32,733 nucleotides of DNA, taken from positions 1,396 to 34,128 of the forward strand of contig SZWC01023458.1 in NCBI GenBank assembly GCA_023375785.1. Reading direction: 5' to 3'. Positions 9,260 through 18,790 of the stretch are shown in pieces. This DNA is from Penium margaritaceum. Lineage: Eukaryota; Streptophyta; Zygnematophyceae; Desmidiales; Peniaceae. The notes under the pieces were generated by a model. That model had not been told where the DNA came from. It made no database searches and saw only the letters and a list, made by a program, of their open reading frames with translations. A program made the position numbers and the translations under genes. The stretch's first letter is position 1; the number at the start of each line of letters is the position of its first letter.

Positions 9260-9810
9260 TCAGACTCTGAATTCTGTCGGTGCGGTAAGAATTTTACCGT
9301 GGACCATTTCGAATGGTAATTTACCCGTTGTAGTGGAAGTAACGGAGTTATATGTGAGTTTGGTGGTTGGCAGTTTGGTTGCCCAGTTAATGCTGTGTTT
9401 CTCACATAAAGTGCGGAGAAGTTGTTCGAGCGTCTGATTGGTTTTCTTTGATTGCTCATCGATTTGAGGATGGAACACCATGGATATCTCTATTCGACTG
9501 CCATAATGCGTCATCCATTCGTGCCAAAAACAGTTAGTAAAACGACCGTCTCTGTCGATTATGATGGTACGTGGCACGCCGTGCAACCATACAATCAAGT
9601 TTAGAAAAAAATGCTATGTTCCTTCTACGGTGACGGTGGTCGTTGTTGGGATGAAGTGTGACATTTTAAAAAAACTGTCCACCATGATGAGGATAGTGTT
9701 GTAACCCTCGGGAGTGGTGGGAAGTCCCGTTACAAAATCCATGATGATTTCCACCCACCTAGAAACGTTTTGACCTTGGCACCTAGTGAACCTGTCCACC
9801 TTGGTAAAAA
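9260..9810 (-). pseudogene. Element B integrase core
   Basis: The minus strand carries VEIIMDFVTGLPTTPEGYN, the MVDSFFKMSHFIPT block, VPRTIIIDRDGRFTN and HPQIDEQSKKTNQTLEQLL, then KLTYNSVTSTTTGKLPFEMV, the end of the Gypsy core. The two catalytic Asp blocks remain, but the Glu block reads EQSKKT where A has EQIERT, so the catalytic Glu is Lys. The zinc-binding N-terminus is missing because of the deletion upstream. Confidence 0.85.
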
Positions 9811-10060
9811 TTGTTTGTCTACTCGCGCAAGAGGGTAGAGGTTCTTGATGGGGATGTTGTTCAACGCTCGGTAGTCCATGCACATCTGTATCTCTGGTTT
9901 TTTGTTTTCACAAAAAGTACAGGTGCCACATATGGTAACGTGGAAGGTCTGATAAACCCATGACCGAGCATCTCATCCTGCTGCTTCTTGAGTTTGGTCA
10001 CCTTGTGATCGCCCATTCGATAGGTCCCTGTCACCGTTCATCTGAAGCCCGGCTTCAGGT
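9811..10060 (-). pseudogene. Element B RT fingers fragment joined to integrase
   Basis: The minus strand from about 10020 reads RT finger blocks equivalent to FIRPSTVPYATPVL and MCMDYRALNNIPIKNLYPL. Within a few dozen bases it then passes directly into integrase core sequence. About 1.4 kb (RT palm with YLDD, thumb, RNase H and the integrase zinc finger) is missing compared with element A. The junction lies around 9780-9830. Confidence 0.75.
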
Positions 10061-10577
10061 CTACTTGATTACTGAAATTCGGTGTGGAGGTAACTCTCAG
10101 GGAAGTTCGTTGGGAGAAACCCCTTAGAACTCCTTGATGAGTGCTCAAAACACCTCTGATAGAACTGCGAACTTCTCACGCACTGAGGTTGACTTGGTTG
10201 CCTCGGCAGCTGCTATCTCTCCTGCCTCCCCTACCTCCATGTGAACTAGCCAAGCTTCAGCTCCACAATTAAGGTATTTCTTGGCCACATATAGAGATAT
10301 CGGTTGGCCTTTTGCCACAATGTCCTCTGTTGCTTCCTGTAACTGTCGCTACTTCGTGGGTCGCTCGTCCATAGGTAGGTGTCGTTTTCTACCAGTCATG
10401 CTGAAATAGACCAATCCGCTACTCCATTCCACCTATGAATTGTGTTGGAACAGGAAAACTTGCTTGAAGATGATTTTGTATTCACTCAGTTGACAACGTC
10501 TCCAAACCGTTACGTTGTGCTGATCTCCAATTTGCAGTTAGAGAGGTTTACAAAGTTAACGGATCTACAGTCCTTCG

Positions 10578-10949
10578 TCAACGTTTTTTTCCTTCAAACA
10601 TTCCCGGTTGGGTGCGCAAACCTAGCTCTAGCTTCCAAAGCATATCGTTGTTTACAAAGCTATGAGAAGCTCCTCCATCCACTAGTGCCAGTATCGTTCT
10701 GTCACTCTTACAAGCCCTCAGTAGTACCCATAGCAGTATCGTCGGTTGGTTATCTTTGTATCCCACTTCAAACTTTGTGATCTCTGGTATCCTCATCTGC
10801 GGCGATGTGAGCCGCTTAGATGGACAGTCTGTTGGCGCAGATTTTTCCGAACGGACAGGAGTTTCGCCATCTGCTCCTGCCCTTTCACGTTTCAGGTGGT
10901 GTGAGAGACTCATGCTACATTGGATTGATCTTCTCGGGAGGTAGTACAT
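10578..10949 (-). pseudogene. Element B aspartic protease
   Basis: An open frame of 123 codons holds CPSKRLTSPQMRIPEITKF and then ILALVDGGASHSFVNNDMLW, the retropepsin active-site loop (D-G-G-A-S) with the following hydrophobic segment. It is the best preserved protease of the three Gypsy copies. The preceding residues are the end of gag; the join to the N-terminal half of gag near 10940 skips the region present in element C. Confidence 0.8.
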
Positions 10950-11690
10950 CTGTGATCAACGACGTGAGAGGAGTTGTGTCAGCCGTTGATTGGGCTACGC
11001 CGGTCTCTTGCTCTTGTCGGATGGCCTTTAAATCCGACCACAAACTTAAAGTTGTGCCACGTAAAAAATGAGGCAGTGAGATCAATTTTATTGTTTTCAT
11101 TGTTGACCCCAGCAGCCGTGAAATACACCTCCAAACTCGTCCATTAGAGTTTTCTGGATCGAGTGGATCGGGAAGTGCCGGTCGAATTTGGGGTTCACTC
11201 GAGAGTTGAAGATTTCTTTCGGTGAGTAGCGCTTTGCACACTCGTGAATTCCGAAGCTACTCCATCACTGCGTTCAGTTTTTGGAAAATATGGGTGTTAC
11301 GGCTCTCGAGTCCTGACAATTTGTGGTACAAGTATTTACTGATTTGAGCCTGTCAGCCGGTGCCTCCCATCCCACCAGGTGTTGACCCGGCGTACACTGG
11401 TGGAGGTAAAGGATTTGTCAAGACTGAGGGTTCCGTCACCGGGTTGGCCGTCGGGTTTTTCGGTGTCGTGCCATTCACCACAAAGGTTGCCACCGTTGTC
11501 AGTTTACGTGATACTGATACCCCATCGCGAGAGTGTTCGTCAGTGACTGTTGCCCATCGACGGGTGCGCTTGCTGCATTCACAATTGTCGTTGCGAGGTC
11601 TGTGATCTTTTGGAGATGCACTGAAGACTCGTGCGAGGTTTTCGTTGGGTAGTTGATGCGTTGGTTATCCCTCCAACATTGTTGCACTCT
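10915..11690 (-). pseudogene. Element B gag, N-terminal half
   Basis: The minus strand reads CKALLTERNLQLSSEPQIRP, PLDPENSNGRVWRCI, KLISLPHFLRGTTLSLWSDL and KAIRQEQETG: the start of a Gypsy gag capsid domain. The matching text in element C is AMLTERNLQL, PEPFDFANSKG and LEVYFTAAGV. The capsid C-terminus and the zinc knuckle found in C and A are absent here, so an internal deletion has joined gag to the protease region. Confidence 0.75.
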
Positions 11691-11699
11691 GATACTAAG
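11683..11699 (-). other. Primer-binding site of element B
   Basis: On the minus strand, CTTAGTATCAGAGTGCA follows the 5' LTR. It matches TGGTATCAGAGC, the complement of the 3' end of initiator-Met tRNA, at most positions. Confidence 0.8.
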
Positions 11700-12257
11700 T
11701 TCTACACCGAGCAAAACGTGGGTGGTGTACAGGGATGAGGCATGAGATAATAGACCATTTGGAGAATTTGTGTAAATAGATGATTTGTCTTAAGCAGTAA
11801 GTGTACTTCGATGATAAGTCACAAGTGAGTTGAGTACACATATATACAATGACAAGAATCAGAATGACACATATGTTGGGTCCTTTGCATTGGAGCCGAG
11901 CGACGTGTGAGTTTGCGCTGTAATTGGCTACTTCAAGAAGCTCCGCGAAGAAGTCAGAGGGCTTCAAGAATACCAAGGCACGGTTTGTAAAGATCTAGTG
12001 CCGTCGAGAAGTCAACCAAAAAAATCAAAACATCGATATAGTTCGCAAGAATTCTGTTGACCTTTTTGGAAAGTGGTCGTTAATGGTAGTTGTTAGAACC
12101 TTCGAGAGCGGAAGACCTGAAATCAGGGCAGTTGGCTAAAATGCCCTCAATCGATCAATGTGAAAATCCAGAGGCTGTCGTGTGGTGGTCCATGAATGTA
12201 ATGACAAAAATGTCCACTCTTAGAGTTAAGGGACTCGTGTACCTCACGGACGTAACA
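11700..12257 (-). repeat. 5' LTR of element B
   Basis: 558 bp, from TTCTACACCGAG (family consensus TGTTACACCGAG) to GGACGTAACA. It is the uninterrupted version of the LTR split by element A and served as reference for locating the nesting. Right of it lie CTCCA, the candidate target duplication, and 67 bases of flanking DNA. Confidence 0.88.
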
Positions 12258-12324
12258 CTCCAGAGGACACAGTTTTAACCTTGTTATTTATGCTCATGAC
12301 ACAATCTAGAACTTGGAAGGAAAC

Positions 12325-12496
12325 TGCTACACCGAGTGGAATGTAGGTGGTTCACAGGGATGAGGTATAGGACAGTAAACATTTCAAGGATTTGGGATAA
12401 GTGGATAATTTGTATTAAATAAGAAGTTTATTTCGATTTCAAGTGTCAAATGAATTGAGCACATATATTCAATGACAAAAACCAGAAGGCATATTT
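12325..12496 (-). repeat. Gypsy LTR fragment, minus orientation
   Basis: It begins TGCTACACCGAGTGGAATGT and follows the family LTR (GTAGGTGGTTCACAGGGATG, GATAATTTGTATTAAATA, TGAATTGAGCACATAT) for about 170 bases, then stops where the LTR of element C starts in the opposite orientation. It is the R-U5 end of an LTR without recognisable internal sequence. Confidence 0.8.
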
Positions 12497-13048
12497 TATT
12501 CCATCCCTGACACGCACAAGTCCCTAAACTTTGTAAGTGGGCATTCCCATCATTACATCCGTGGCCCACCACAAAATGCTCTCACGAATTTTATGCCAAT
12601 CGGCCGAGGGAATTTTGGCCACCCGTCTTGACATCCTGTGTTCTGTTCGAGAAGGTTTTGACTTCTTTGATCAATTTCCAGAATGGCCGACATAAGTATT
12701 GTGAACCATATTGATGTTTCGATATTGTTCGATCGACTTCTTGACGGTGCTGGATCTTTATAACACCACACCTCGATATTCTTAAAGTCCCCGGACTTAT
12801 CGGTGGAGCTTCTTGAAGCAACCACTCATGGTACAATCTCGCACGCGTCACTTGGCTCAAGCGTCGAGAACCCAACGTATCCCTCATTATGCTTCTCGTC
12901 ATTGTATGTATGTGTTGGACTTGGTCGACGCTGGTCATCAAAGAAAATTTACTATTTAACATGTAGTATCCATTTGTCTCAATTCCTTGAATTTTCTATT
13001 GTCACATATCTCATCCTATGAACCACCTTTGTTCCTCTTGGTATAACA
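12497..13048 (+). repeat. 5' LTR of element C
   Basis: The reverse complement of the A/B LTR: it starts TATTCCATCCCTGA (family TGTTACGTCCCTGA) and ends CTTGGTATAACA. It contains GGCCGAGGGAATTTTGGCCA, a TTTATAAC box at 12757-12764 about 260 bases from the start, and CTTGAAGCAACCACTCATGG. 552 bp, the length of the A and B LTRs. Confidence 0.88.
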
Positions 13049-13050
13049 CT

Positions 13051-13064
13051 TGGTATCAAAGTGT
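13051..13064 (+). other. Primer-binding site of element C
   Basis: TGGTATCAAAGTGT stands two bases after the LTR. It is the best preserved Gypsy PBS in the window and is complementary to the 3' end of plant initiator-Met tRNA (TGGTATCAGAGCCA), with three mismatches. Confidence 0.85.
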
Positions 13065-13079
13065 AGTGATGCTGGAGGA

Positions 13080-14430
13080 ACAACTGACGCATTAACTACC
13101 TGGCGACAACCTTGCACCAGTTTTCAGTGCATCTCCACCGTACAAAAAGTTACAGACCTCGCGATGAGAATGGTGAACACAGCAAGCACACCCGGCGATG
13201 AGCAGCAATCACCGACGAACATTCCGGTGATGGAGGATCATTAGCACACGAACACCGTCGCTCTACTGACACACTTGACAGCAGCGACAACCTTTGGGAC
13301 AAATGGTGCAACACCAACCAACCCGACGGCCTACCCGGTGGCGGACCCCTGGGCTTGGGAAATTCTTTACCTCCGCCGCTGCCTGCCGGGTTGACACCTG
13401 GCATGATGCGATGTACCAGCTGACATGCTCAAATGAATGAAGACCTGGACCAGAGGTTGTTGAGACTCGAGAGCCTCAACACACATCTCCTGCAACAAGT
13501 CAACATGGTGATGGAGGAGCTTTGGATTTCCTATGTCCGTGAAGCAATGCTCACCGAGAGAAATCTCCAACTCTAAAGTGAATTGAAGATTTAACCGGCA
13601 GCACCTGAGCCGTTCGATTTCGCAAACTCAAAGGGAGTGGCAGCCAGGATGTGGCTGACATGTTTGGAGGTGTACTTCACCGCTGCTGGGGTCAAAACCA
13701 CAAAAAGAAAATTTACCTTGCGGCCTTATTTTTTTGTGGCATGGTTTTCAGTTGGTGGTCTAACCTAAAGACCATCCAACGGTAGCAAGAGACTGGTGGA
13801 ACGAGATTAATGGCTCACACAAATGCTCTCACGTCATTGTTCCAAGGTATACTTCATTACAAGCAGATAAATCCGACGTGGCATGACTCTCTGACGAGAC
13901 CAGAAAAGTCGAGCAACTTTACGCACACTACACTCGCTTACTTTGGAAATCTGAACGAGAAGTTAAATACACAATATAGGCTCCAACGCATATGTCAGCA
14001 ATCCAACGTGGCAGAATATACATGGAGTTTCTGTGAGGTTATCACCTGGAGTGACCTTGTCCCCAAGCAACTCTGTGTCTATTACAAGAACGACCTCAAG
14101 AGAGACATTCAGCAAGCAATTGCATTTCAGCATCCAGGACGACCTTCTACAGATGATCGCAGCTGACGATTGCATCAACAACACCGATTACAATGCTTGG
14201 ATCCAAGAATCCAATGGCTGGCAATCCCATGGCCATAATTTTTACCGTGGCAGAGGAAAGTCGCAGTCCACAGGAACCTCGTCCTCGGTGTAGATTGACT
14301 CCACCTATCAACACAATTAACGGCTCTGCTCGACAGGTCATATGTCATGAAACTGTCACAAATGACATCAACAAGCCTAAAAGGGAGAGGAACTTCCAGG
14401 AAAAAGTGAGGAGTTGGAGAACGACATAGG
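13080..14430 (+). pseudogene. Element C gag
   Basis: Plus-strand gag in several frames: a leader with NTASTPGDEQQSPTN, then LDQRLLRLESLNTHLLQQVN (a coiled-coil-like stretch), AMLTERNLQL, PEPFDFANSKGVAARMWLTC, LEVYFTAAGVKTT, a capsid C-terminal part (13810-14166) with LAYFGNLNEKLNTQYRLQRI, and a tail INGSARQVICHETV and INKPKRERNF corresponding to the zinc-knuckle region of A. The Cys residues of the knuckle are not conserved. Stops and shifts at many points; no translatable gag. Confidence 0.75.
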
Positions 14431-14925
14431 GCAAGAGGACGAGGCTCCTGTCCGATCGAAATATTCTGCATCGATCGATCGCCCATCTAAGCGGCTCACA
14501 TCGTCACATACAAGGGTTTTTGAGATTGCAGATTTCAATGAGGAGTACAATGACAACCAATCTGCAGTACTGCTATTAGTACTATTGAGAGTTTCTAGAA
14601 GTTGTGGAAGAGTATGGAAATTATTGGATGGAGGAGCTTATTCTAGTTTTTTTTTTTTCAGCAAGGACATGGTGTGGAAGCTTGATTTGTAGAACGAACC
14701 GGGAGTGTTTGAAGGAAAAATCTTTGACAGTTGACTGCATATCTGTCAACTTCACGAAACTCTTTGAATGCAAATTGAAGACATGCACAGCATAATGGTC
14801 TGGAGAACTTGCCCAACGAGTGACCACAAAATCATCCTCGGAAAAGATTTCCTATGCCGGCACAATCCGTAGGTGGACTGGAGTGGAGGATTGGTCTATT
14901 TCAGCATCACTGGAAGAAAACAACA
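14430..14925 (+). pseudogene. Element C aspartic protease region
   Basis: The plus strand reads DRPSKRLTSSHTRVFEIADF, then WKLLDGGAYSSFFFFSKDMV (active-site D-G-G), and after a stop IILGKDFLCRHNP and VDWSGG, the characteristic ILG.DFL..HNP..DW end of the Gypsy protease before RT. The poly-T run at about 14649-14658 encodes the run of Phe. The resemblance ends about 14925 without any RT. Confidence 0.8.
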
Positions 14926-15050
14926 TCCGTCTCTGAGGTACTAAGGAGTACCTCGGAGATTACTGAGATCCGTCTCTGAGGTACTATGGTCAATCATGCC
15001 ATTTTCATTCACTGCATTTTCTGCGTATGCAGTACGTACTAAGGAGTACC
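14925..15050. repeat. Direct and inverted repeat cluster (CTGAGGTACTA)
   Basis: ATCCGTCTCTGAGGTACTA occurs at 14925-14943 and again at 14968-14986. The first copy runs into an inverted repeat with arms GAGGTACT/AGTACCTC and a 4-base loop (14935-14954). The text GTACTAAGGAGTACC recurs at 15036-15050. Function unknown; it marks the breakpoint where element C ends. Confidence 0.85.
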
Positions 15051-15371
15051 TTCCAAGAAATTACTTCAAATGGAATGATCATTTCATCCACATGGCTTTT
15101 TGAATAATCTTACATATTTCATAACTACACAATCATGATTTAATCTGTCTCAACAAGTTTTGAAAATGGTGAATTATGCTTAAGCATTACAAAGTGTAGG
15201 TCTAAAATTGTACGTAGGTTTTTTTTTTAAATTTTTTTTTAATATCCTACATGGGGTCAGAAATTCCACAGCAATTACAGCTGGTTTCTTTTGTACACGA
15301 TGGCCTATCCAGATGAATAGTTAGAATGTTATTTCCCATCATTCGGAGTCAAGCTCCCCTCTCCAAACGCA

Positions 15372-15392
15372 AATTATATTGGTAGGGTGTAG
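15372..15392. repeat. Half copy of the CTACACTC foldback end
   Basis: AATTATATTGGTAGGGTGTAG resembles the right end of the foldback elements (GTGTATTGGGCGAGTGTAG). It is preceded by a similar CTCCCCTCTCC block (15353-15363). The left partner is not recognisable. Confidence 0.4.
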
Positions 15393-15516
15393 CCGGTAGT
15401 GTATTGTGAAAGTCCAGATACGTGTGCACTAGTCTGTTGCATTACCGAGAGGCGATGTCCCTTTGAACAAATACCTCTAGCATAATCAAAACTGTATTTT
15501 TCTCACCACGCCCTAG

Positions 15517-15649
15517 CTACACTCCCCAATACACCTTGTGTATACACTTTGTACATTGGAGGGGGGGGGGGAAGACGTGGGTGAGAGATCCAAACGATGG
15601 ACTCCCCCCCCCTCCCGCCAGAACAAAAAAGTATATTGGTCGATTGTAG
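15517..15649. mobile_element. Small foldback (MITE-like) element, copy 1
   Basis: 133 bp starting CTACACTCCCCAATACACC and ending GTATATTGGTCGATTGTAG, imperfect inverted repeats of about 20 bases, with a G-run then a C-run in the middle that would pair as well. CTAG stands on both sides (15513-15516 and 15650-15653), a possible 4-bp target duplication. No coding capacity. A second complete copy is at 16004-16117. Assignment to a transposon superfamily is not possible by eye. Confidence 0.5.
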
Positions 15650-15700
15650 CTAGTAAAACAGCTGCTGGACAGAAAAAATAATAGTCTAGTGTATTTGCAA

Positions 15701-15722
15701 GGAACATACTATAGTATGTTCC
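15701..15722. repeat. Perfect 22-bp palindrome
   Basis: The 22 bases are identical to their own reverse complement: an 11-base arm GGAACATACTA followed by its exact complement, with no loop. It lies between foldback copies 1 and 2. Neighbouring bases do not extend the symmetry. Not explained by any element called here. Confidence 0.95.
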
Positions 15723-15744
15723 GATGTCAAACCATTTTTTAGAT

Positions 15745-15769
15745 GTCGTCGATGTAACCGATCGACGAC
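15745..15769. repeat. Hairpin, 9-bp arms with 7-base loop
   Basis: The arms GTCGTCGAT (15745-15753) and ATCGACGAC (15761-15769) are exact complements around GTAACCG. It lies 22 bases right of the 22-bp palindrome. Role unknown. Confidence 0.8.
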
Positions 15770-15852
15770 AACAACAATGTTGAAAGTTTTTTTTTGGAAA
15801 CTCATGGGTACAAAAGATAAGAGTCAATGAAACACAACGGACCCCTGCAGCC

Positions 15853-15904
15853 ATTCCCCCTCCTCGGGTGTGAATGTATTGGTATGTATTAGCGGGGAGT
15901 GTAT
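15853..15904. repeat. Half copy of the foldback element (right end)
   Basis: A C-run CCCCCTCC is followed by GTGTGAATGTATTGG and ends AGCGGGGAGTGTA, like the right halves of the two complete copies. No matching left end is seen within 150 bases. Confidence 0.4.
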
Positions 15905-16003
15905 CATGAATGCTGAAAAACTCGTTCGCTAATATATTGAACAAGTCATATGCCTATTTCTCTCGATGCAAACACCGGTGTTTTTTTTTAGGACCCCCTC
16001 TCC

Positions 16004-16117
16004 CTACACTCCCCCATAAACTTCGGCAATATATTTCCATCCCCGGGGGGTGGGGGGGGGGAGATAAGTCGGTTGGACTCCCCCTCCGAAACTGTGAAGT
16101 GTATTGGGCGAGTGTAG
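16004..16117. mobile_element. Small foldback (MITE-like) element, copy 2
   Basis: 114 bp from CTACACTCCCCCATAAACTT to GAAGTGTATTGGGCGAGTGT plus AG. The ends are inverted repeats of about 20 bases with few mismatches, and an inner G-run (about 16045-16061) faces CTCCCCCTCC (16078-16087). A long hairpin can form. No clear target duplication on this copy. Confidence 0.5.
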
Positions 16118-16148
16118 CATGTAATGGAGCACATCAAGAAGAATGAAT

Positions 16149-16821
16149 TGTCAACTGGCTTGAGGCAAACAGACTAGAAAGCAGGGCCGACACAATGACA
16201 CCTGCCGTCCACTCCTAGCATTTCAGCTAGGAGAAGATATCACCCTCAGGATCACGGTTCCACACTCACCAGTTCCTAGGAAGTCACTTGATAGCAACTG
16301 TGTCCACTTAACACTTGGTCACTTTCGCCCAAGTTGCTAACCCCTGGGGCTTAGACCAACCAATGCCTTCTTAATATTGTTCCTTAGTTGGACAGCTCTA
16401 TGAGGAGAATCTAAGGCCAGATTATATGATAAGAATGGGGAATGAGCCTGGTACATATAGTCCTAGGCCTGGAATCTAAGGTGTGTGGCACTTTTGGGGA
16501 TGGCCACTCCACACCACCTCACCAGTTTGCCAATTGGCACATCCACTGACCGCCAAGTGGCACATCCTCCTCATGCATGGAGAAATGTCTAGGAAATTTC
16601 CCATGTACAGGAAGGTAAAAAAACATTCCTACTCATATCACGGCTCGATCGCATTACCTGTTTTCTGGAAGTCCAACATGCTATCTGTTGCACTACACTG
16701 CTGGTGTCTCGCTTGGACTTGCACCACAAACAAGATTTGGGGGACTTACTTTAGTGGAGCAGTGCATGCCCAACCTGTCCACTGGCTATACCAATGGCCA
16801 AGAGGGCATAAAAGAGCAACA
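16149..16821 (-). repeat. 3' LTR of element D
   Basis: It starts TGTCAACTGGCTTGAGGC and ends GAGCAACA on the plus strand; on the element strand it begins TGTTGCTCTTTTATGCCC. It shares with the right LTR long blocks such as AAGATATCACCCTCAGGATC and TTAGTTGGACAGCTCTATGA. It includes a tRNA-like segment and hairpin described separately. Confidence 0.9.
16605..16695 (-). promoter_or_regulatory. tRNA-like box A/B pair and T-loop hairpin in the D 3' LTR
   Basis: On the element strand TAGTGCAACAG (16685-16695, a damaged box A) is followed 32 bases later by GCGATCGAGCC (16642-16652, box B-like) and then by a hairpin with a T-rich loop (16605-16633). The other LTR has the same elements in a better state. 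See 26076-26165. Confidence 0.4.
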
Positions 16822-16834
16822 ATCTCTCCCTTGC
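16822..16834 (-). other. Polypurine tract of element D
   Basis: On the minus strand GCAAGGGAGAGAT directly precedes the 3' LTR (TGTTGCTC). Its place just outside the LTR fixes that boundary. Confidence 0.7.
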
Positions 16835-16919
16835 ACCCCTGGTCACTTGCTATGGTAATCTTCTTCCGCATGAACCCACAAGTCTGCATTGTGTTTGTGT
16901 ACCTCAACTGTCTTGGTCT

Positions 16920-18509
16920 TTAGTCCTCGTATCCTGCATCCACCATGCCGATTCCTCGAGTGCATGCGACATGCAAGTCGCTATCCAGTGGCTTTGTCAA
17001 GAAGTCTGCAAGCATTTTCTTGGTTTCGATGTGCTCTAATTCCACGACACCCTTGGCAACAAGGTCACGTGAGTAGGGGTACCGAATGTCAATGTGCTTC
17101 GTATGCCGGGAGATCATGTCGTCCTCCACAATAGTGATGGCGCTGTGGTAGTCGATGCAGATGACCGTTGCTTCCTCTTGTGGTGCCTTGATCTCATCGA
17201 GCAAACTGCAAAGCCACTGTGTTTCCTTGCAAAGTTCTGAGAGTGCGATGTACTCTGCTTCAGCAATAGAAAGCAAGTCGCTGTCCTGCTTCCTACTTGC
17301 CCACGAGATGGCACCACTGTTGAGAAGCCAGACAAAGCCTGAGGTGGACGTCCTGTCGTCAATCCTCCCTCCCCAGTCAGTGTCACTGTACCATTTCAGT
17401 TGCAGCAAATCTGATCCTTCCACACCTCCAAACCAAAGTCCCACGTGCCGGGTCTTTTTGAGGTAGCAAAAGATCCGCTTCACGGCTTGCCTGTGTTGTG
17501 GCCCGGGGTTAGCCACAAACCTGCTTTCCTGACCCACCGCGTAAGCGATGTCAGGTCGTGTCCCCACCATTGCATACATGAGGCTCCTGACGACGGACTG
17601 GCATGGGATGTTTTGCATCTCCCCCTGCTCTGTCTCGTTGCTTGGTGACATGGAGGAGGAGAGCTTGCAGTCAGAGGCCATGGGGCTGCTGATGGGTTTG
17701 CAATCATCCATGTTGTAGCGCTTCAAGACTTCCATGATGTACCTGGTCTGGTAGAGGTCGACGGTGCCTGCTTTGCGGTTGCAGTGGACGGTGATCCCGA
17801 GGTAGTACTCAAGAGGACCCATGTCCTTCATCTTGAACCAGCTGCCCACATTTTTCTTGAGGTCGGTAAGGGCCCCCTGCAAGGAAGAACACATGATTAG
17901 ATCGTCCACGCACAACGCTACGAGCAGCAAGCCACGTTCGACGCTGGGGTCATTCTTGTAGTGCGAGAAGGAGATCTCTGCCATGAGACTATCCATCTCC
18001 TTGTACCAGATCTGTGGGGCCTATTTCAGCCCGTACAACGCCTTCACCAGCCGACACACCTTTCCTACGGGTGCATCCAGCCCCTCTGGCTCTTCCACAA
18101 GCACCTCTTTGTCCAACTTTCCGTAAAGGAAAACCATTTTGACGTCCATCTGGTGGATCTCTAGGTCTTTGGCGGCAGCAACGGCCAGCAGGGACCTGAT
18201 GGAGGCAAACATGATGACCGGTGCGAAGGTCTTATCGTACTCAGACCCTACACGCTGAGAGAATCCTTTCACCACGACCGTCACCTTGTACTTGTGGATG
18301 CTCCCGTCGTGCTTCCGCTTTAGCTTAAGCACACACTTTAAGCCCAGCACGTGAGCGTTAGCGGGTCTGTCCACCAGCTGCCATATACCATTTTCTTCGA
18401 TGGACGCGAGCTCACTTTCCACCGCCTCCTTCCACTTGGGTGCATCGGGCCTTGTCAGCGCATCTTCCACAGTGAGCGGCTCTCCCTGAGCCAAACAGGA
18501 CCAGCTCAT
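16920..18509 (-). pseudogene. Element D reverse transcriptase and RNase H
   Basis: One reading frame of 530 codons interrupted by a single TAG at 18021-18023 (GLK-stop-APQIWY, normally Gln). RT blocks in order: RPDAPKWKEAVESELASIE, TVVVKGFSQRVGSEYDKTFA, IHQMDVKMVFLYGKLDKEV, then VALCVDDLIM (the YVDD box with Cys for Tyr; both Asp present). RNase H blocks: GTRPDIAYAVG, WYSDTDWGGRIDDRTSTSGF, SIAEAEYIALSE, SRHTKHIDIRY and KKMLADFLTKPL. These carry the catalytic Asp and Glu positions of Copia RNase H. The stop after VDAGYED precedes the PPT. It is the best preserved RT of the window. It would copy element RNA into DNA in the particle. Confidence 0.92.
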
Positions 18510-18790
18510 TCTGGTCCAGCTTCCAATGTCAGCATCATACAGTGGTGTTTGCTTTCTTTTCTGGTGTCATGCGATGGCGCGGCATTGCTGGTGCTTCATC
18601 TTTGATCAGCTGTTGTTCCTTTGGTGCAGGCCGCCCTGAAGTTGAATCTTCCTCTTCCGCTGGCCTCTGAGCTGGTCTCCGACTCTGTGTCGGAGCCCGC
18701 CGCTGCTTCAGCCTGAGCAGCCACTCTCCCTACCACACCACTCTATTTCGCGGCCTGCCGCACTGGCACCACTCGCCAGTTTTTGGGAGC

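Larger units (their letters stand above)
2166..12257 (-). mobile_element. Ty3/Gypsy chromovirus B, minus strand, decayed, split by element A
   Basis: The outer element of a nested pair. Its 5' LTR lies on the right (11700-12257) and its 3' LTR on the left, cut in two (2166-2372 and 8322-8674) by insertion of element A. The two halves add up to 560 bp against 558 bp for the right LTR, and the alignment resumes on the far side of A. The bases outside the LTRs are CTGCA (2161-2165) and CTCCA (12258-12262), a 4-of-5 match expected of an old 5-bp target duplication. The internal part (8675-11699) keeps a PBS, partial gag, protease, an RT fragment, integrase core and chromodomain. It lacks the C-terminal half of gag and most of RT and RNase H, so it is dead and non-autonomous. 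Confidence 0.85.
12497..14925 (+). mobile_element. Ty3/Gypsy element C, plus strand, 3'-truncated
   Basis: The same family as A and B but in the opposite orientation. A 5' LTR (12497-13048) and PBS are followed by gag and protease-linker sequence; family resemblance ends near 14925. RT, RNase H, integrase, chromodomain, PPT and 3' LTR are absent. It is useful as the fullest gag copy of the family in this window. The coding frames are broken by many stops. Confidence 0.85.
15051..16148. other. Non-coding AT-rich stretch with several foldback structures
   Basis: No domain-bearing frame is visible on either strand. The content is homopolymer runs (T9, G12, C10), two short foldback elements, two half copies of the same element, a perfect 22-bp palindrome and a 9-bp-stem hairpin, listed separately. 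The right end is the left LTR of element D. Confidence 0.7.

Noticed and set aside
16635..16715. A functional tRNA gene in the LTR of D
   Set aside because: Box A/B spacing is right, but acceptor and anticodon stems do not pair; kept only as a tRNA-like promoter candidate.
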